Assembly (NCBI GenBank): GCA_903902325.1
Contig: CAIUUO010000055.1
Location: 1 to 48,529 of the forward strand
DNA from: an uncultured Bacteroidia bacterium
GTDB taxonomy: Bacteria > Bacteroidota > Bacteroidia > Bacteroidales > Prolixibacteraceae
Reading direction: 5' to 3'
Length of the DNA: 48,529 nt
The notes under the pieces were generated by a model that was not told the DNA's origin, made no database searches, and was given only the letters and a program-made list of their open reading frames with translations. This document shows, piece by piece, positions 39,409 to 47,963 of the stretch. The position numbers and the translations under genes were made by a program. The first letter of the stretch is position 1, and every line of letters starts with the position of its first letter.

Positions 39409-40242
39409 ATGGACAAATTGAAGAAGATTTTTCTGGCGGCAATAGTCGTAGCAATTTTCGCAAGCATCTCATCCTGTTACCGTGTCCAGCCTGACCCCGG
39501 ACAGGAAAGTGTCTTGGTGTACAAACCGATGATTTTCGGACATGGTGGCGTGGATGAAACTCCCATCTCTACTGGTGCAACCTGGTGTGTTTTCACCACA
39601 GAGTACAAGTCCTTCCCCATTACTCCCGTGACCATCACGGAAGATTTCACCAACATGATTCCATCTGATAACACTCCGGTTTCGTTCAGCGTTTATCTGA
39701 AATGCCAGATCCGGAAAGGCGAAACGCCAACTTTGTACAAGAATTTCGGAGCCGAATGGTATGCCCACAACCTGCAGGCCAGCTTCAGGACGATGGTCCG
39801 TGACAAGGCCAGCGCCTTCAAGATGTTCGATCTGGCAAGCAAGAGGGATATTTCCTCCCAGCTTGAGAAGGACATTTACAGGGATATCTCCGAATATACC
39901 AAAAAAATCAACCTGCCTGTTGACATCATGCAGGTATCGATTGGCGCGGTAACACCACCCGAACAGGTACTGACAGAAACAAAAAATACGGCTGCCCAGA
40001 ACCAAAGCATCCTCACCCAGAAGGCAAGGGCAGACGCCGAACTTTCCAGGAAGCAGGCCGAGATAAACAAGGCCATTGCCGACATGGCCTACCAGACCCA
40101 GATGAAAATGACCATCACCGAGTATTTGCATCTGCGCCAGCTGGAAATCGAAAAGGAGAAAGTCGAACTGATCAAGGACAACAAAAACGTGACCATCATC
40201 TTCGGCAGCAACTCGGTGCCGATTACCTACCCGGTAAAATAA
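39409..40242 (+). CDS. SPFH/band 7-domain lipoprotein (prohibitin-like)
   Basis: This is a 277-residue SPFH protein, a class forming large membrane-bound rings or scaffolds. The leader ends in ISSC, so Cys23 is the likely lipidated residue. This is unusual for SPFH proteins, which are normally held by a transmembrane helix. The core runs from PGQESVLVYKP to IMQVSIGAVTPPEQVL. A long coiled-coil stretch (KARADAELSRKQAEINKAIADMA) follows and a short beta end (NVTIIFGSNSVPI) closes it. An ECF sigma factor gene starts 46 nt downstream, so the three genes 39409-41228 may be one unit. The role is unknown; envelope quality control is plausible. Confidence 0.82.
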   Translation: MDKLKKIFLAAIVVAIFASISSCYRVQPDPGQESVLVYKPMIFGHGGVDETPISTGATWCVFTTEYKSFPITPVTITEDFTNMIPSDNTPVSFSVYLKCQIRKGETPTLYKNFGAEWYAHNLQASFRTMVRDKASAFKMFDLASKRDISSQLEKDIYRDISEYTKKINLPVDIMQVSIGAVTPPEQVLTETKNTAAQNQSILTQKARADAELSRKQAEINKAIADMAYQTQMKMTITEYLHLRQLEIEKEKVELIKDNKNVTIIFGSNSVPITYPVK

Positions 40243-40288
40243 TCCGGCATTTAAAGTATTTTTCCTACTTGTTCGTCTGCATAATTAT

Positions 40289-40855
40289 ATGGACGAATTA
40301 ATTGCATTACCACCGATGGCACAGCGACAACTCAGCATCCAGAATGCCGTGCAGAACTATGGGAAGCGTCTGTTCAGCTTTATACGCCGCCGCGTAAAAA
40401 ATGACGAAGACGCCGAAGATATCCTGCAGGACGTATGGTACCAGCTAAGCTCCATCATCGACACTGAACCAATCGTGCAAATGAGTTCCTGGCTTTACCG
40501 CGTGAGCAAAAACCGCATTGTGGATAAACAACGAAAACAGAAACCACAATCGCTGGAGGATCTTGCCTACGAAGATGAAGAGGGGGAAACGGTGTTTCCG
40601 GAAGCGCTGCTTCTGGATGGTACTGGCCCTGACATGGAACTTGAGAGGGCCTATCTGAAGGAACTGTTTTTTGCAGCTCTGGATGATTTGCCCGAAAAAC
40701 AAAGGGAAGTGTTTGTACTGAACGAGATGGAGGATCTGACTTTGCAGGAAATAGCTGACAGAACCGGTGAAAGCATTAAAACGATCATATCACGGAAGCG
40801 TTACGCAGTTGCGCAGCTGCGCCAAAGGCTCCAGGAAATTTACAACGAATATTAA
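40289..40855 (+). CDS. ECF-type RNA polymerase sigma factor
   Basis: This is a sigma-70-family regulator of 188 residues. Region 2 spans AVQNYGKRLFSFIRRRVKNDEDAEDILQDVWYQL with the core-binding DAEDILQDVW, and SSWLYRVSKNRIVDKQRK. Region 4 spans LPEKQREVFVLNEMEDLTLQEIADRTGESIKTIISRKRYAVAQLRQRL with a complete HTH. The linker is longer and more acidic than in many ECF factors. The next gene, 19 nt downstream, encodes a small membrane protein and is a candidate anti-sigma factor, although it lacks a recognised anti-sigma domain. Its own promoter was not seen, fitting read-through from the SPFH gene. Confidence 0.92.
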   Translation: MDELIALPPMAQRQLSIQNAVQNYGKRLFSFIRRRVKNDEDAEDILQDVWYQLSSIIDTEPIVQMSSWLYRVSKNRIVDKQRKQKPQSLEDLAYEDEEGETVFPEALLLDGTGPDMELERAYLKELFFAALDDLPEKQREVFVLNEMEDLTLQEIADRTGESIKTIISRKRYAVAQLRQRLQEIYNEY

Positions 40856-40874
40856 CAGTTAAAATCTTTAAATT

Positions 40875-41228
40875 ATGATGTTTCACAGACATGAAAGGGG
40901 AAAAGGCTTCTGGATCAAAAGAGCAATTTTCATCCCGATAGCAATCGCAGCAGGAGTATTTATTTTTGGTAGCGTGGTGATGCTCCTTTGGAATGCACTG
41001 CTTCCGGCAATATTTGGCTTCAAAGTCATCACCTTCTGGCAAGCCCTCGGATTATTGATACTTTCTAAAATTCTCTTTGGCGGATTCAGGGGTGGACACG
41101 GCCACCACAGGTGCCACGACCGTATGCATGCACACAGTGGCAGATTCATGCACCTGAGCCCTGAAGAAAGGGAAAAGATGAGGGCAGAATGGAGAGGCAG
41201 ATGCGAACCCCAGGTAAAACAGGAATAA
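40875..41228 (+). CDS. Small His/Cys-rich membrane protein, candidate partner of the ECF sigma factor
   Basis: No family was recognised. The 117 residues begin with a basic, His-containing segment (MMFHRHERGKGFWIKR). Two membrane spans follow (about 17-42, 50-66), and then a tail rich in Gly, His and Cys (GGFRGGHGHHRCHDRMHAHS). The end, HLSPEEREKMRAEWRGRCEP, resembles the LSPEER helix of small metal- or stress-related periplasmic proteins. The location 19 nt after a sigma factor gene suggests a regulator, possibly a metal- or redox-responsive anti-sigma factor. This is inferred from position and composition. It could instead be a target gene of the sigma factor. Confidence 0.68.
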   Translation: MMFHRHERGKGFWIKRAIFIPIAIAAGVFIFGSVVMLLWNALLPAIFGFKVITFWQALGLLILSKILFGGFRGGHGHHRCHDRMHAHSGRFMHLSPEEREKMRAEWRGRCEPQVKQE

Positions 41229-41263
41229 GGGTTGGTTCTGATTTCACAACTACCATTTGAATT

Positions 41264-41356
41264 ACTTTGAGTCCTTAGTGTAACCCTTTGTGACCTTTGT
41301 GGTTAAAAATAAAATATACCACGAAGGACACAAAGGGTGACTCAAAGGACACCAAG
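41264..41356. repeat. Long inverted repeat, CACAAAGGAC family, copy 9 (ACCAC inside)
   Basis: CTTTGTGACCTTTGTGGT and ACCACGAAGGACACAAAG flank an A/T-rich loop; outer parts CTTTGAGTCC and CTCAAAGGAC also pair. It lies between the convergent His/Cys-rich and RND genes, where it could terminate both. Confidence 0.85.
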
Positions 41357-41386
41357 GCTAAAGGATTCAGTTATTTTATAAAACAA

Positions 41387-42445
41387 TTAGTACCTGGTCA
41401 CCACTTTTTTATTGGCTTTCAACTCTTCATTGCCTTTTATCACCAAGGTATCACCCGGATTCAGGTCCCCAAAAATTTCCTGGTAGGTATCCAGGTTAAA
41501 GCCTGACCTGACATCCACCCATTTCGTCGAGCCTTTTTTTACCTGTATGACAAACTTCTTTTCCAGTGTTGTCACGACTGCAGAAACAGGCACAATGAAG
41601 GACGGTTTTGTCCTCATCAGTCTCAATTTGACATCGGCATAACTGCCTGATTTTAAAATATGATCCGGATTCTGTAGCTCAAATTCCCATCTTTCGCTTC
41701 GGCTGTTCACATCAATATTTCCAGATTTCCTGACCAGCTTCACCTGGAATTTCTTGTCAGGCATTGAACGTGTGGTAATATCAGCTGTTCCGCCAACCAA
41801 TTCAGCTCCGGTATAAATTTCCGGAACATTGACGCTGAGACGTAAAACCCTCGCATCCTCGATCTCAAAAAGGGGCTTTTCATTGGCGCTTCCCACAAAA
41901 GAGCCAATGTTGACATTCCTCCTGGTAATGATGCCATCAAAAGGGGACAGAATCGCAAGATAATTGTCAATCTGCTTGTAGGAGGTCTCACCGATGATGG
42001 TTGCCTTGTATTCGGCTTCATCCGCCAGCATCTGGTTCCTGGATTTTTCAAGTTCCGAAAGTGCAACCACACCGCTGGTTTTTGAAGCAGAACTGATTCG
42101 CTCATAATAATCCTTACTGGATCGATACCTCGACTCTGCAGCCCTCACCCTGGCAAGCAACTCAGGAGCATCCACAAGCGCCAGCACCTGACCCTTATGG
42201 ACCATCGATCCGATATCCACCTTAAGGCCGGTAATATAGCCCTGGACTTTCGACCGGACCTGGATCCCTTCGTTGGCCAAAAGGTCTCCCGGCAATGATA
42301 TCACTTTTCGGACGGAATCCGGTTTCAGGATGAAAACACCCACAGTATCTGCCTTTGATTCTTCTTTCTTTGAACCGGTCCCGGTAGGTTTCTGACCGCA
42401 GGAGGCAATTACCATCAAAAATGTCAATAGATATAGAACTCTCAT
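41387..42445 (-). CDS. RND efflux periplasmic adaptor (membrane fusion protein), lipoprotein
   Basis: This is the periplasmic adaptor of a tripartite RND pump. From the ATG at 42445 the product has 352 residues and begins MRVLYLLTFLMVIASC; the lipobox gives Cys16 as anchor. A longer frame upstream overlaps the pump gene by 47 nt and does not look like a leader. Domains in order: biotinyl-lipoyl half (GDLLANEGIQVRSKVQGYITGL), coiled-coil hairpin (VRAAESRYRSSKDYYERI), second lipoyl half (ILSPFDGIITRRNVNIGSFV), beta-barrel and membrane-proximal domain. It is last in the operon TolC-pump-adaptor. The substrate is unknown. Confidence 0.93.
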   Translation of the reverse strand: MRVLYLLTFLMVIASCGQKPTGTGSKKEESKADTVGVFILKPDSVRKVISLPGDLLANEGIQVRSKVQGYITGLKVDIGSMVHKGQVLALVDAPELLARVRAAESRYRSSKDYYERISSASKTSGVVALSELEKSRNQMLADEAEYKATIIGETSYKQIDNYLAILSPFDGIITRRNVNIGSFVGSANEKPLFEIEDARVLRLSVNVPEIYTGAELVGGTADITTRSMPDKKFQVKLVRKSGNIDVNSRSERWEFELQNPDHILKSGSYADVKLRLMRTKPSFIVPVSAVVTTLEKKFVIQVKKGSTKWVDVRSGFNLDTYQEIFGDLNPGDTLVIKGNEELKANKKVVTRY

Positions 42446-42458
42446 AACTGCAATATCT

Positions 42459-45400
42459 TTAAATGTTTCTATCGTAATAAATTGAATCAGAATCCGTTGG
42501 ATCAAGAGAAACCCCTACAGGCTTCCTGCTCCCGATAAGCAGGTCATATACCAGCGGCACAAACCACAAACTGATGATTGTGCTGAACAATAAGCCTCCA
42601 ATTACTGCAATGCCGAGTGGTGCGATTTGCTTTCCTCCTTCACCTATTCCCAAAGCCATTGGGATCATCCCGGCAACCATGGCCAGCGTGGTCATGACGA
42701 TGGGACGGAAGCGGTTGGACGCCGCGAGCGCCCCGGCAGAATCCGTATTGCCCTGTTTGCCGCGAATAGATTCAGCGTTGGAAACCAACAGAATGGCATT
42801 GGACACAGCAACTCCAATGGCCATGATGCTGCCCATGAACGATTGAATATTGAGGCTGTTTCCAGTTATCCAGATCAACAGCATGGACCCTGCAAGGACA
42901 CCCGGGAAAACGGATAGCACCGTGAGCGATAACCTGAACGATTGAAAATACCCTGCCAGCATCAGTCCAATGACCAAAATGGCAAGCAGCAAGCCAACAG
43001 ATAGTTCACTGATGGTCTGTGTCAGAATATCCGATTGCCCGCGCAAAAAGACTTTGACACCCTGGGGCAATTCCCCCAGTTGCCCAATGCTTTTGTTGAC
43101 ATCTTCAATCGCCCGGCCCAGGTCTTTATTGTGTATGTTGGAAGTCACAGTAATAAACCGCTGCTGGTTGATGCGGTCATATTCCCCAATAGAGGAACCA
43201 CTTTTCAGATCAGCAATATCCCTCAACTGAATGGTATTGTCATTCACTTTTCCGACTGGGATTTTTTCGAGTTCTTCGGTACTGTTGATGGCCAACTGCG
43301 GATATTCCACCTGAACCTGGTAGGCATTGCCGGCGAGTTTATCCAGCCAGTATACCGGTTGTGTAAGCCTGCTGGAGGATGTTGCCTCTACAACGGACCT
43401 TCCTGCCTGCTCCACAGTCAGGTTCATTTGTCCGGCTCTCAGCCTGTTGTAGTTAATTTGTACAGTCGGATAATCCAATGGCTGGGCAATCTGGATATCC
43501 CTCAAATAGGGAATCTTGGTCATGGAGGCCTGAAGTTTCGCGGCAATCTCCCTGCTTTGCGTTAAATTCTTTCCCTGTACAACAACTTCAACGGGATTGT
43601 TGGTTCCCATGCTCATAACCTGATCAACCAAATCCGCAGGTTCAAAGGAGATCAGGATTCCGGGTACGCTTTTGGGAATGGCTGCGCGCAGTTGTTCCTT
43701 TAAATTTTCAATGTCGATGTCTGCCCCCTTTTTGAAATTGACTTTGATCAGCGCTTCATGAGGTCCGCTGGTATAGAGGAATATCGGTGTAATGGCATAG
43801 GATTGCCCGTGCAGACCGACGTAGGAAGAGGTAATGGCAACATTTCCTTTGCCTGCCAGGCTGTCAATCAGTGAGAGTGTTTTCCTGGTGGCATCTTCTG
43901 TTCGTTCAATCCGCGTTCCTGCAGGCAATCTTAACCTGACCTGCATCTGACCAGCATCTACTTTCGGGAAAATCTCGGTCCCGCTTCTTTCGTAGGCAAA
44001 CCAGGTTATCAGCAATAATACAATGATCAGCACCGGCACAAGAATGATGCTGCTCCTACCCGCTTGGCGGATATTTTTGACAAGATTGTTCTTAATTCCT
44101 GCCAGATTGTCTTTCTGATTTTCGCTGTGCATTGGTTGGATGAACCAGTGTGAAAGCACAGGAACCAGAGTCTGTGAAAGAATGAAGGAGGCAATCATGG
44201 CGAAACCTACCGCCAGCGACAAAGGCAGGAACATGGATTTGGTTATGCCGGTCATAAACAGTGCCGGAACAAAAACAGCCAGGATACTCAATAGAATAAG
44301 GAGTTTTGGAACGGCAATCTCCTGACAGGCATCCCAGATGGCTTTCGATTTGGATTTACCCAATTCGAGATGCCGGTGGATGTTTTCAACGGTTACCGTG
44401 GATTCATCTACCAGGATGCCAACTGCCAGCGCCAGTCCTCCAAGGGTCATGATGTTGATGGTCTGTCCCGAAAAATAAAGGCAAACTACCGCGGAAAGCA
44501 ATGCCAGCGGAATATTTACGACGATGATCAGGGCGCTTCGCAGGTCTTTCAGGAAAATCAAAATCATCAGGCCTGTTAGCAGAGCTCCCAGCAGCGCTTC
44601 TATCAACACGTTCTTCAAGGCATTTTTAACGTACCCCGACTGGTCGAATTCATAGGATACCCGGATATCATCCGGAATGGCAGCCTGCATGTCAGGCAAA
44701 GCTTTTTTGACTGCCTGCACCACGTCCCAGGTAGAGGCATCCGCCCTTTTGGTTACCGGGATGTACACGGATCGCTTGCCATCAATTAGTGCGTATCCGG
44801 TAGTTATATCAGCTCCATTGTTCACGGTGGCTACATCGCGCACAAAGACAGGCACGTTGTCCGTGTTTCGGACCACAACCTCTTCCATTTCCTTGAAATC
44901 GTCCGCCACACTGTTGGATGGGGTGATGATCGCCTTGTCGCCTACCCTGATGTTTCCTGCGGGCAGGATGGCATTGTTCCTGGCAATGGCCATCACCAGT
45001 TCGTCGGCGGTCAGGTTGTAGCTTCTCAGCCGTTCGGGATCAGCTTTGATGATTACAGTCCGTTGGTTTCCCCCAAGCGGCGGTGGGGCCGATACGCCGG
45101 GAAGCGCCGCAAACATCGGACGTACCTTGAACAACGCAAGATCCTGAATCTCATTGAGCGAGCGGCTGTCGCTCCTGAAAACCAGTTGTCCTACCGGGAC
45201 CGATCCGGCATCGTAGCGCATGACGAAAGGAGGCAAAGTTCCGGGTGGCATAAATGATCGCGAACGGTTCACGTAGGAGACAACCTCCGCCATTGCGTTG
45301 GCCATGTCCGTCTTTTCGTGAAACTGCAGCTTGATCAGTGAGAGTCCCTGAATGGATTTGCTCTCAACCGATTTAATCCCGGTAATGTATAAAAAGTGGT

Positions 45401-45608
45401 ACTCAAAATAGGAAGTAATGAACCCTTCCATCTGCTGGGGTGACAAACCTGCGTAGGTTTGAGACACGTAAATGGTTGGTGCATTGATGGACGGAAAAAT
45501 ATCTATCGCCGATTTCCGGATGGCCAGCGTTGAAAAGATGAGGATACTGATCACCAGAACGATGATGGTAACCGGTCTGCGAAGCGCGAACTGAATTAAT
45601 TTTATCAT
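42459..45608 (-). CDS. RND-family efflux pump (AcrB/MdtB-like permease)
   Basis: This is the inner-membrane pump of the tripartite system, 1049 residues with 12 membrane helices and two large periplasmic loops. The N-terminal MIKLIQFALRRPVTIIVLVISI is characteristic. Helix 4 has the proton-relay region GILVDESTVTVEN with Asp followed by Glu in place of the usual Asp pair. PVLSHWF and the second-half repeats are standard. It belongs to the hydrophobic/amphiphilic efflux group rather than the heavy-metal group, judged from the helix 4 stretch. It lies between the TolC-like gene (6 nt upstream) and the adaptor (13 nt downstream). Confidence 0.95.
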   Translation of the reverse strand: MIKLIQFALRRPVTIIVLVISILIFSTLAIRKSAIDIFPSINAPTIYVSQTYAGLSPQQMEGFITSYFEYHFLYITGIKSVESKSIQGLSLIKLQFHEKTDMANAMAEVVSYVNRSRSFMPPGTLPPFVMRYDAGSVPVGQLVFRSDSRSLNEIQDLALFKVRPMFAALPGVSAPPPLGGNQRTVIIKADPERLRSYNLTADELVMAIARNNAILPAGNIRVGDKAIITPSNSVADDFKEMEEVVVRNTDNVPVFVRDVATVNNGADITTGYALIDGKRSVYIPVTKRADASTWDVVQAVKKALPDMQAAIPDDIRVSYEFDQSGYVKNALKNVLIEALLGALLTGLMILIFLKDLRSALIIVVNIPLALLSAVVCLYFSGQTINIMTLGGLALAVGILVDESTVTVENIHRHLELGKSKSKAIWDACQEIAVPKLLILLSILAVFVPALFMTGITKSMFLPLSLAVGFAMIASFILSQTLVPVLSHWFIQPMHSENQKDNLAGIKNNLVKNIRQAGRSSIILVPVLIIVLLLITWFAYERSGTEIFPKVDAGQMQVRLRLPAGTRIERTEDATRKTLSLIDSLAGKGNVAITSSYVGLHGQSYAITPIFLYTSGPHEALIKVNFKKGADIDIENLKEQLRAAIPKSVPGILISFEPADLVDQVMSMGTNNPVEVVVQGKNLTQSREIAAKLQASMTKIPYLRDIQIAQPLDYPTVQINYNRLRAGQMNLTVEQAGRSVVEATSSSRLTQPVYWLDKLAGNAYQVQVEYPQLAINSTEELEKIPVGKVNDNTIQLRDIADLKSGSSIGEYDRINQQRFITVTSNIHNKDLGRAIEDVNKSIGQLGELPQGVKVFLRGQSDILTQTISELSVGLLLAILVIGLMLAGYFQSFRLSLTVLSVFPGVLAGSMLLIWITGNSLNIQSFMGSIMAIGVAVSNAILLVSNAESIRGKQGNTDSAGALAASNRFRPIVMTTLAMVAGMIPMALGIGEGGKQIAPLGIAVIGGLLFSTIISLWFVPLVYDLLIGSRKPVGVSLDPTDSDSIYYDRNI

Positions 45609-45614
45609 GGTTCT

Positions 45615-46997
45615 TTAGGGTATCGCATTTAAAAATACATTTTCATCACCTGCAACTGCTGCCTTGAGCAACAAAGCCTTCCAGACATCCCAGGTAGATT
45701 TTTTCAGGTCCAGTTCAGCCTTCAGCAAATTGTATTGGACCTGCATCAGATCGGAGAAATTGACAAGTCCTGTATTGTAACGTACCTGCATGGCTGAGAA
45801 TGCGTATTGTCCCGCACTGAGCTGGTTTTCAGTTTCCTTTTCGATGGCCAGACTGCTGTTGAAGGTCGCATTGGCGATCCTTTGCTGAGAAGTCAGTACG
45901 GATCTGTTTTCATCTATCATTTCCTGAGCAGCTTTCGACAAAAGGGTCTGCTGCAGCAACTGCTGTTTTTCCTCTCCATATTTCAACACCGGGAAAACAA
46001 ACTGAAAACCGGCGCCATAATTGAACCTGTTCAACTTGAGTCCCTCGCCATTGGAAATACTCCCGTTGGTCTGGTATCCTGAACCGCGGGCAAATGTTGT
46101 ACTCCACAAATTGATTTTGGGTAAATAGGATTTCTTCAGCAACAATTCCCTTGAATGGCTCAAATCGAATTGACTCTGAACGTATTGAATTTGTGGATGG
46201 AGGTCCGCAGACTTGCCGTATGAACCGGATTGAGCCGGGAGTCTTTTCAAAAAAGCTGTGTCTGCCGGAACTGGCATGGCCTCGGTAACGATCAGTTGTG
46301 CCAAAACCGACTGGCATACCTGCAATTGCTTTTGGCTGTTCATCAGGTCGATTTTAGCCCGCGAAAGTTCTGAAACAAACAAGGCCGTATCAACCCCGGG
46401 TTTAATGCCACTTTGGACGAGTACCCGGCTTTGCTTGAGATTGGTCTCAACCCTCGCAATATTGTCCCTGTGAATTTTAACAAAATCATAGGTCAGAAGC
46501 AGGTCCAGATATGCACTGATGACACTGATCTTGTGCTGAAACAAGGCCTGCCTGTATTCCGCATTTTTTGAATTCGATTCTGCGACAGAAACATTGATTA
46601 GTGCATTTCTTTGTCCAAAAGTGACGGCTTGCCAGTTCAACAACAGACTGGCCGCACTTCCCACTGCGGGGGTGTTGTTGTTGGATGTGGAAGGAGGACC
46701 GCTGATGGGCATCATCCCGGTAGGATTATACATTCCGGTCAGGTTATTCGCGGTGGCAATATTGGCCTGATAACCAGCATCCAGCGTGGGCATCCTGCTG
46801 TATTTGGTCACATCCACATTCTTAGCGGCCGCTTCTGCCTCAAACTGTTTCGATTTAAGCAGGTGGTAACGCTGTTCTGCAAGCCGCACGGCATCCTTGA
46901 TCCCGATCAAGGTATCAGGCGAGGTCTGAGCCGTTGCATGGCTAACCATCAGGGCAAACAGCAAGACAGAGCTAAAAAATGCAATTTTGGTTTTCAA
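45615..46997 (-). CDS. TolC-family outer-membrane efflux protein
   Basis: This is the outer-membrane channel of the RND system, 460 residues with a signal peptide (AFFSSVLLFALMVSHATAQ). The two related coiled-coil halves of the outer membrane efflux protein family are visible, with DAVRLAEQRYHLLKSKQFEAEAAAKNVDVTKYSRMPTLDAGY at the start (segments shorter than the fold). It ends YNLLKAELDLKKSTWDVWKALL. It is first in the operon, and the pump gene follows after 6 nt. The last bases before the gene include TAAGTTTTC, one base off the -7 consensus, as the only promoter hint. Confidence 0.93.
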   Translation of the reverse strand: MKTKIAFFSSVLLFALMVSHATAQTSPDTLIGIKDAVRLAEQRYHLLKSKQFEAEAAAKNVDVTKYSRMPTLDAGYQANIATANNLTGMYNPTGMMPISGPPSTSNNNTPAVGSAASLLLNWQAVTFGQRNALINVSVAESNSKNAEYRQALFQHKISVISAYLDLLLTYDFVKIHRDNIARVETNLKQSRVLVQSGIKPGVDTALFVSELSRAKIDLMNSQKQLQVCQSVLAQLIVTEAMPVPADTAFLKRLPAQSGSYGKSADLHPQIQYVQSQFDLSHSRELLLKKSYLPKINLWSTTFARGSGYQTNGSISNGEGLKLNRFNYGAGFQFVFPVLKYGEEKQQLLQQTLLSKAAQEMIDENRSVLTSQQRIANATFNSSLAIEKETENQLSAGQYAFSAMQVRYNTGLVNFSDLMQVQYNLLKAELDLKKSTWDVWKALLLKAAVAGDENVFLNAIP

Positions 46998-47076
46998 CGA
47001 ATGGAATTGTTGGTAATTTACTATCTAATACGTTGAAAACTTAAAAAAGTTGTTGGTTTTTATCCGGGGCAAAAAA

Positions 47077-47104
47077 AATTGTCAATTGTCAATTGTCAAT
47101 TGTC
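47077..47104. repeat. Heptanucleotide array (AATTGTC)x4
   Basis: Four perfect 7-nt units lie between the TolC-like gene and the GNAT gene, ending 14 nt before the GNAT stop codon. The same word is found at 21128-21155 and 47950-47957. Confidence 0.9.
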
Positions 47105-47117
47105 AATTTCCTGTGCA

Positions 47118-47612
47118 TCAGCTAATTTCCTTCTGAAATGCCACAACATCCAGCACCTTGTTGAATTTCTCCCCCACATTCCTAAAATGCGCGCATTGGA
47201 TGTATCCCGATTTTTCGAATAACGCGATACTCCCGTCATTGTCTCCCGAAATGATTCCAACCAGATTTTTTAACCCCTTTGCAATGGCGATAGTCTCCAG
47301 ATGTGCCATGGCAATTTTACCAATGCCTTTGCCACAAACTGCAGGTTTCAGATAAATGGTAACTTCTGCGGTCCTGTTGTAGGCCTGACGGTTCTTGTAA
47401 TAGGTCAGGAAACAGTATCCGGCTAACTCCTTCCCGCTAAAAATCAGATAGGACTTATACAAATGATGATTGACAAAGATAAACTCCTTCAGTTGATCGA
47501 TCCTGATTGGTTCTGTGTGAAAGGTAGCCGTGGAATTGGCAATGTACCAATCGTATATCTCCTTAATGGCCGGAAAATCCTGATCCGTAATTTCCTTGAA
47601 TTCAATATCCAT
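47118..47612 (-). CDS. GNAT-family N-acetyltransferase (phosphinothricin acetyltransferase-like)
   Basis: This is a 164-residue acetyl-CoA-dependent acetyltransferase. The N-terminal EITDQDFPAIKEIYDWYIANSTATFHTEPI has the Pat/YncA pattern. The acetyl-CoA loop GKGIGKIAMAHLETIA is at about residues 95-110, and SGDNDGSIALFEKSGYIQCAHFRNVGEKF completes the fold. Relatives acetylate phosphinothricin, methionine sulfone or similar small amines; the natural substrate here is unknown. It is a single gene. Upstream is repeat copy 10. Confidence 0.9.
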   Translation of the reverse strand: MDIEFKEITDQDFPAIKEIYDWYIANSTATFHTEPIRIDQLKEFIFVNHHLYKSYLIFSGKELAGYCFLTYYKNRQAYNRTAEVTIYLKPAVCGKGIGKIAMAHLETIAIAKGLKNLVGIISGDNDGSIALFEKSGYIQCAHFRNVGEKFNKVLDVVAFQKEIS

Positions 47613-47653
47613 AAGCCTATTTTAAAATTCTATTATAATATACTATTTGGCAT

Positions 47654-47742
47654 TTCCTTTGTGAAACCTTTGTGTCTTTGAGCCTTAGTGGCTATTTTTT
47701 CCTGCCACCAAGACACTAAGGCACAAAGATTTCACAAAGGAA
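47654..47742. repeat. Long inverted repeat, CACAAAGGAC family, copy 10 (TTCACAAAG outside)
   Basis: CCTTTGTGAAACCTTTGTG on the left pairs with CACAAAGATTTCACAAAGG on the right, and GCCTTAGTGGC / GCCACCAAG near the loop. It lies between the divergent GNAT and DUF6483-like genes. Confidence 0.88.
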
Positions 47743-47963
47743 TTGAATTGAAAAAGGCACTTAAAAAATTATCCAATCTTCTAATCCTTTCTATTGCGAA
47801 AATACAAACACTGGGTTGATTTTGAAAAAAAACAATGATAATCAGGTGAAAAGTTTAATACTTTTGAGAAAGCATATTGATTACGCGTGTAAATATATCA
47901 ACATGCTTCAATATCAACTGTTCCAGTCCCTGAGCGGAGTCGAAGGGGTCAATTGTCAATTTT
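47743..47963. other. AT-rich leader with a -7 box and two short repeats
   Basis: No gene is supportable. It holds plus-strand TACTTTTG (47859-47866), a candidate -7 box. It also holds the word CCCTGAGCGGAGTCGAAGGG (47928-47947), which has complementary CCCT/AGGG ends and is a familiar scattered repeat type, and two TTGTCAA-type heptamers (47950-47957). Confidence 0.45.

Noticed and set aside
15070-47742. The repeated palindromes as a CRISPR array
   Set aside because: They are dispersed single inverted repeats between different genes, not direct repeats with regular spacers.
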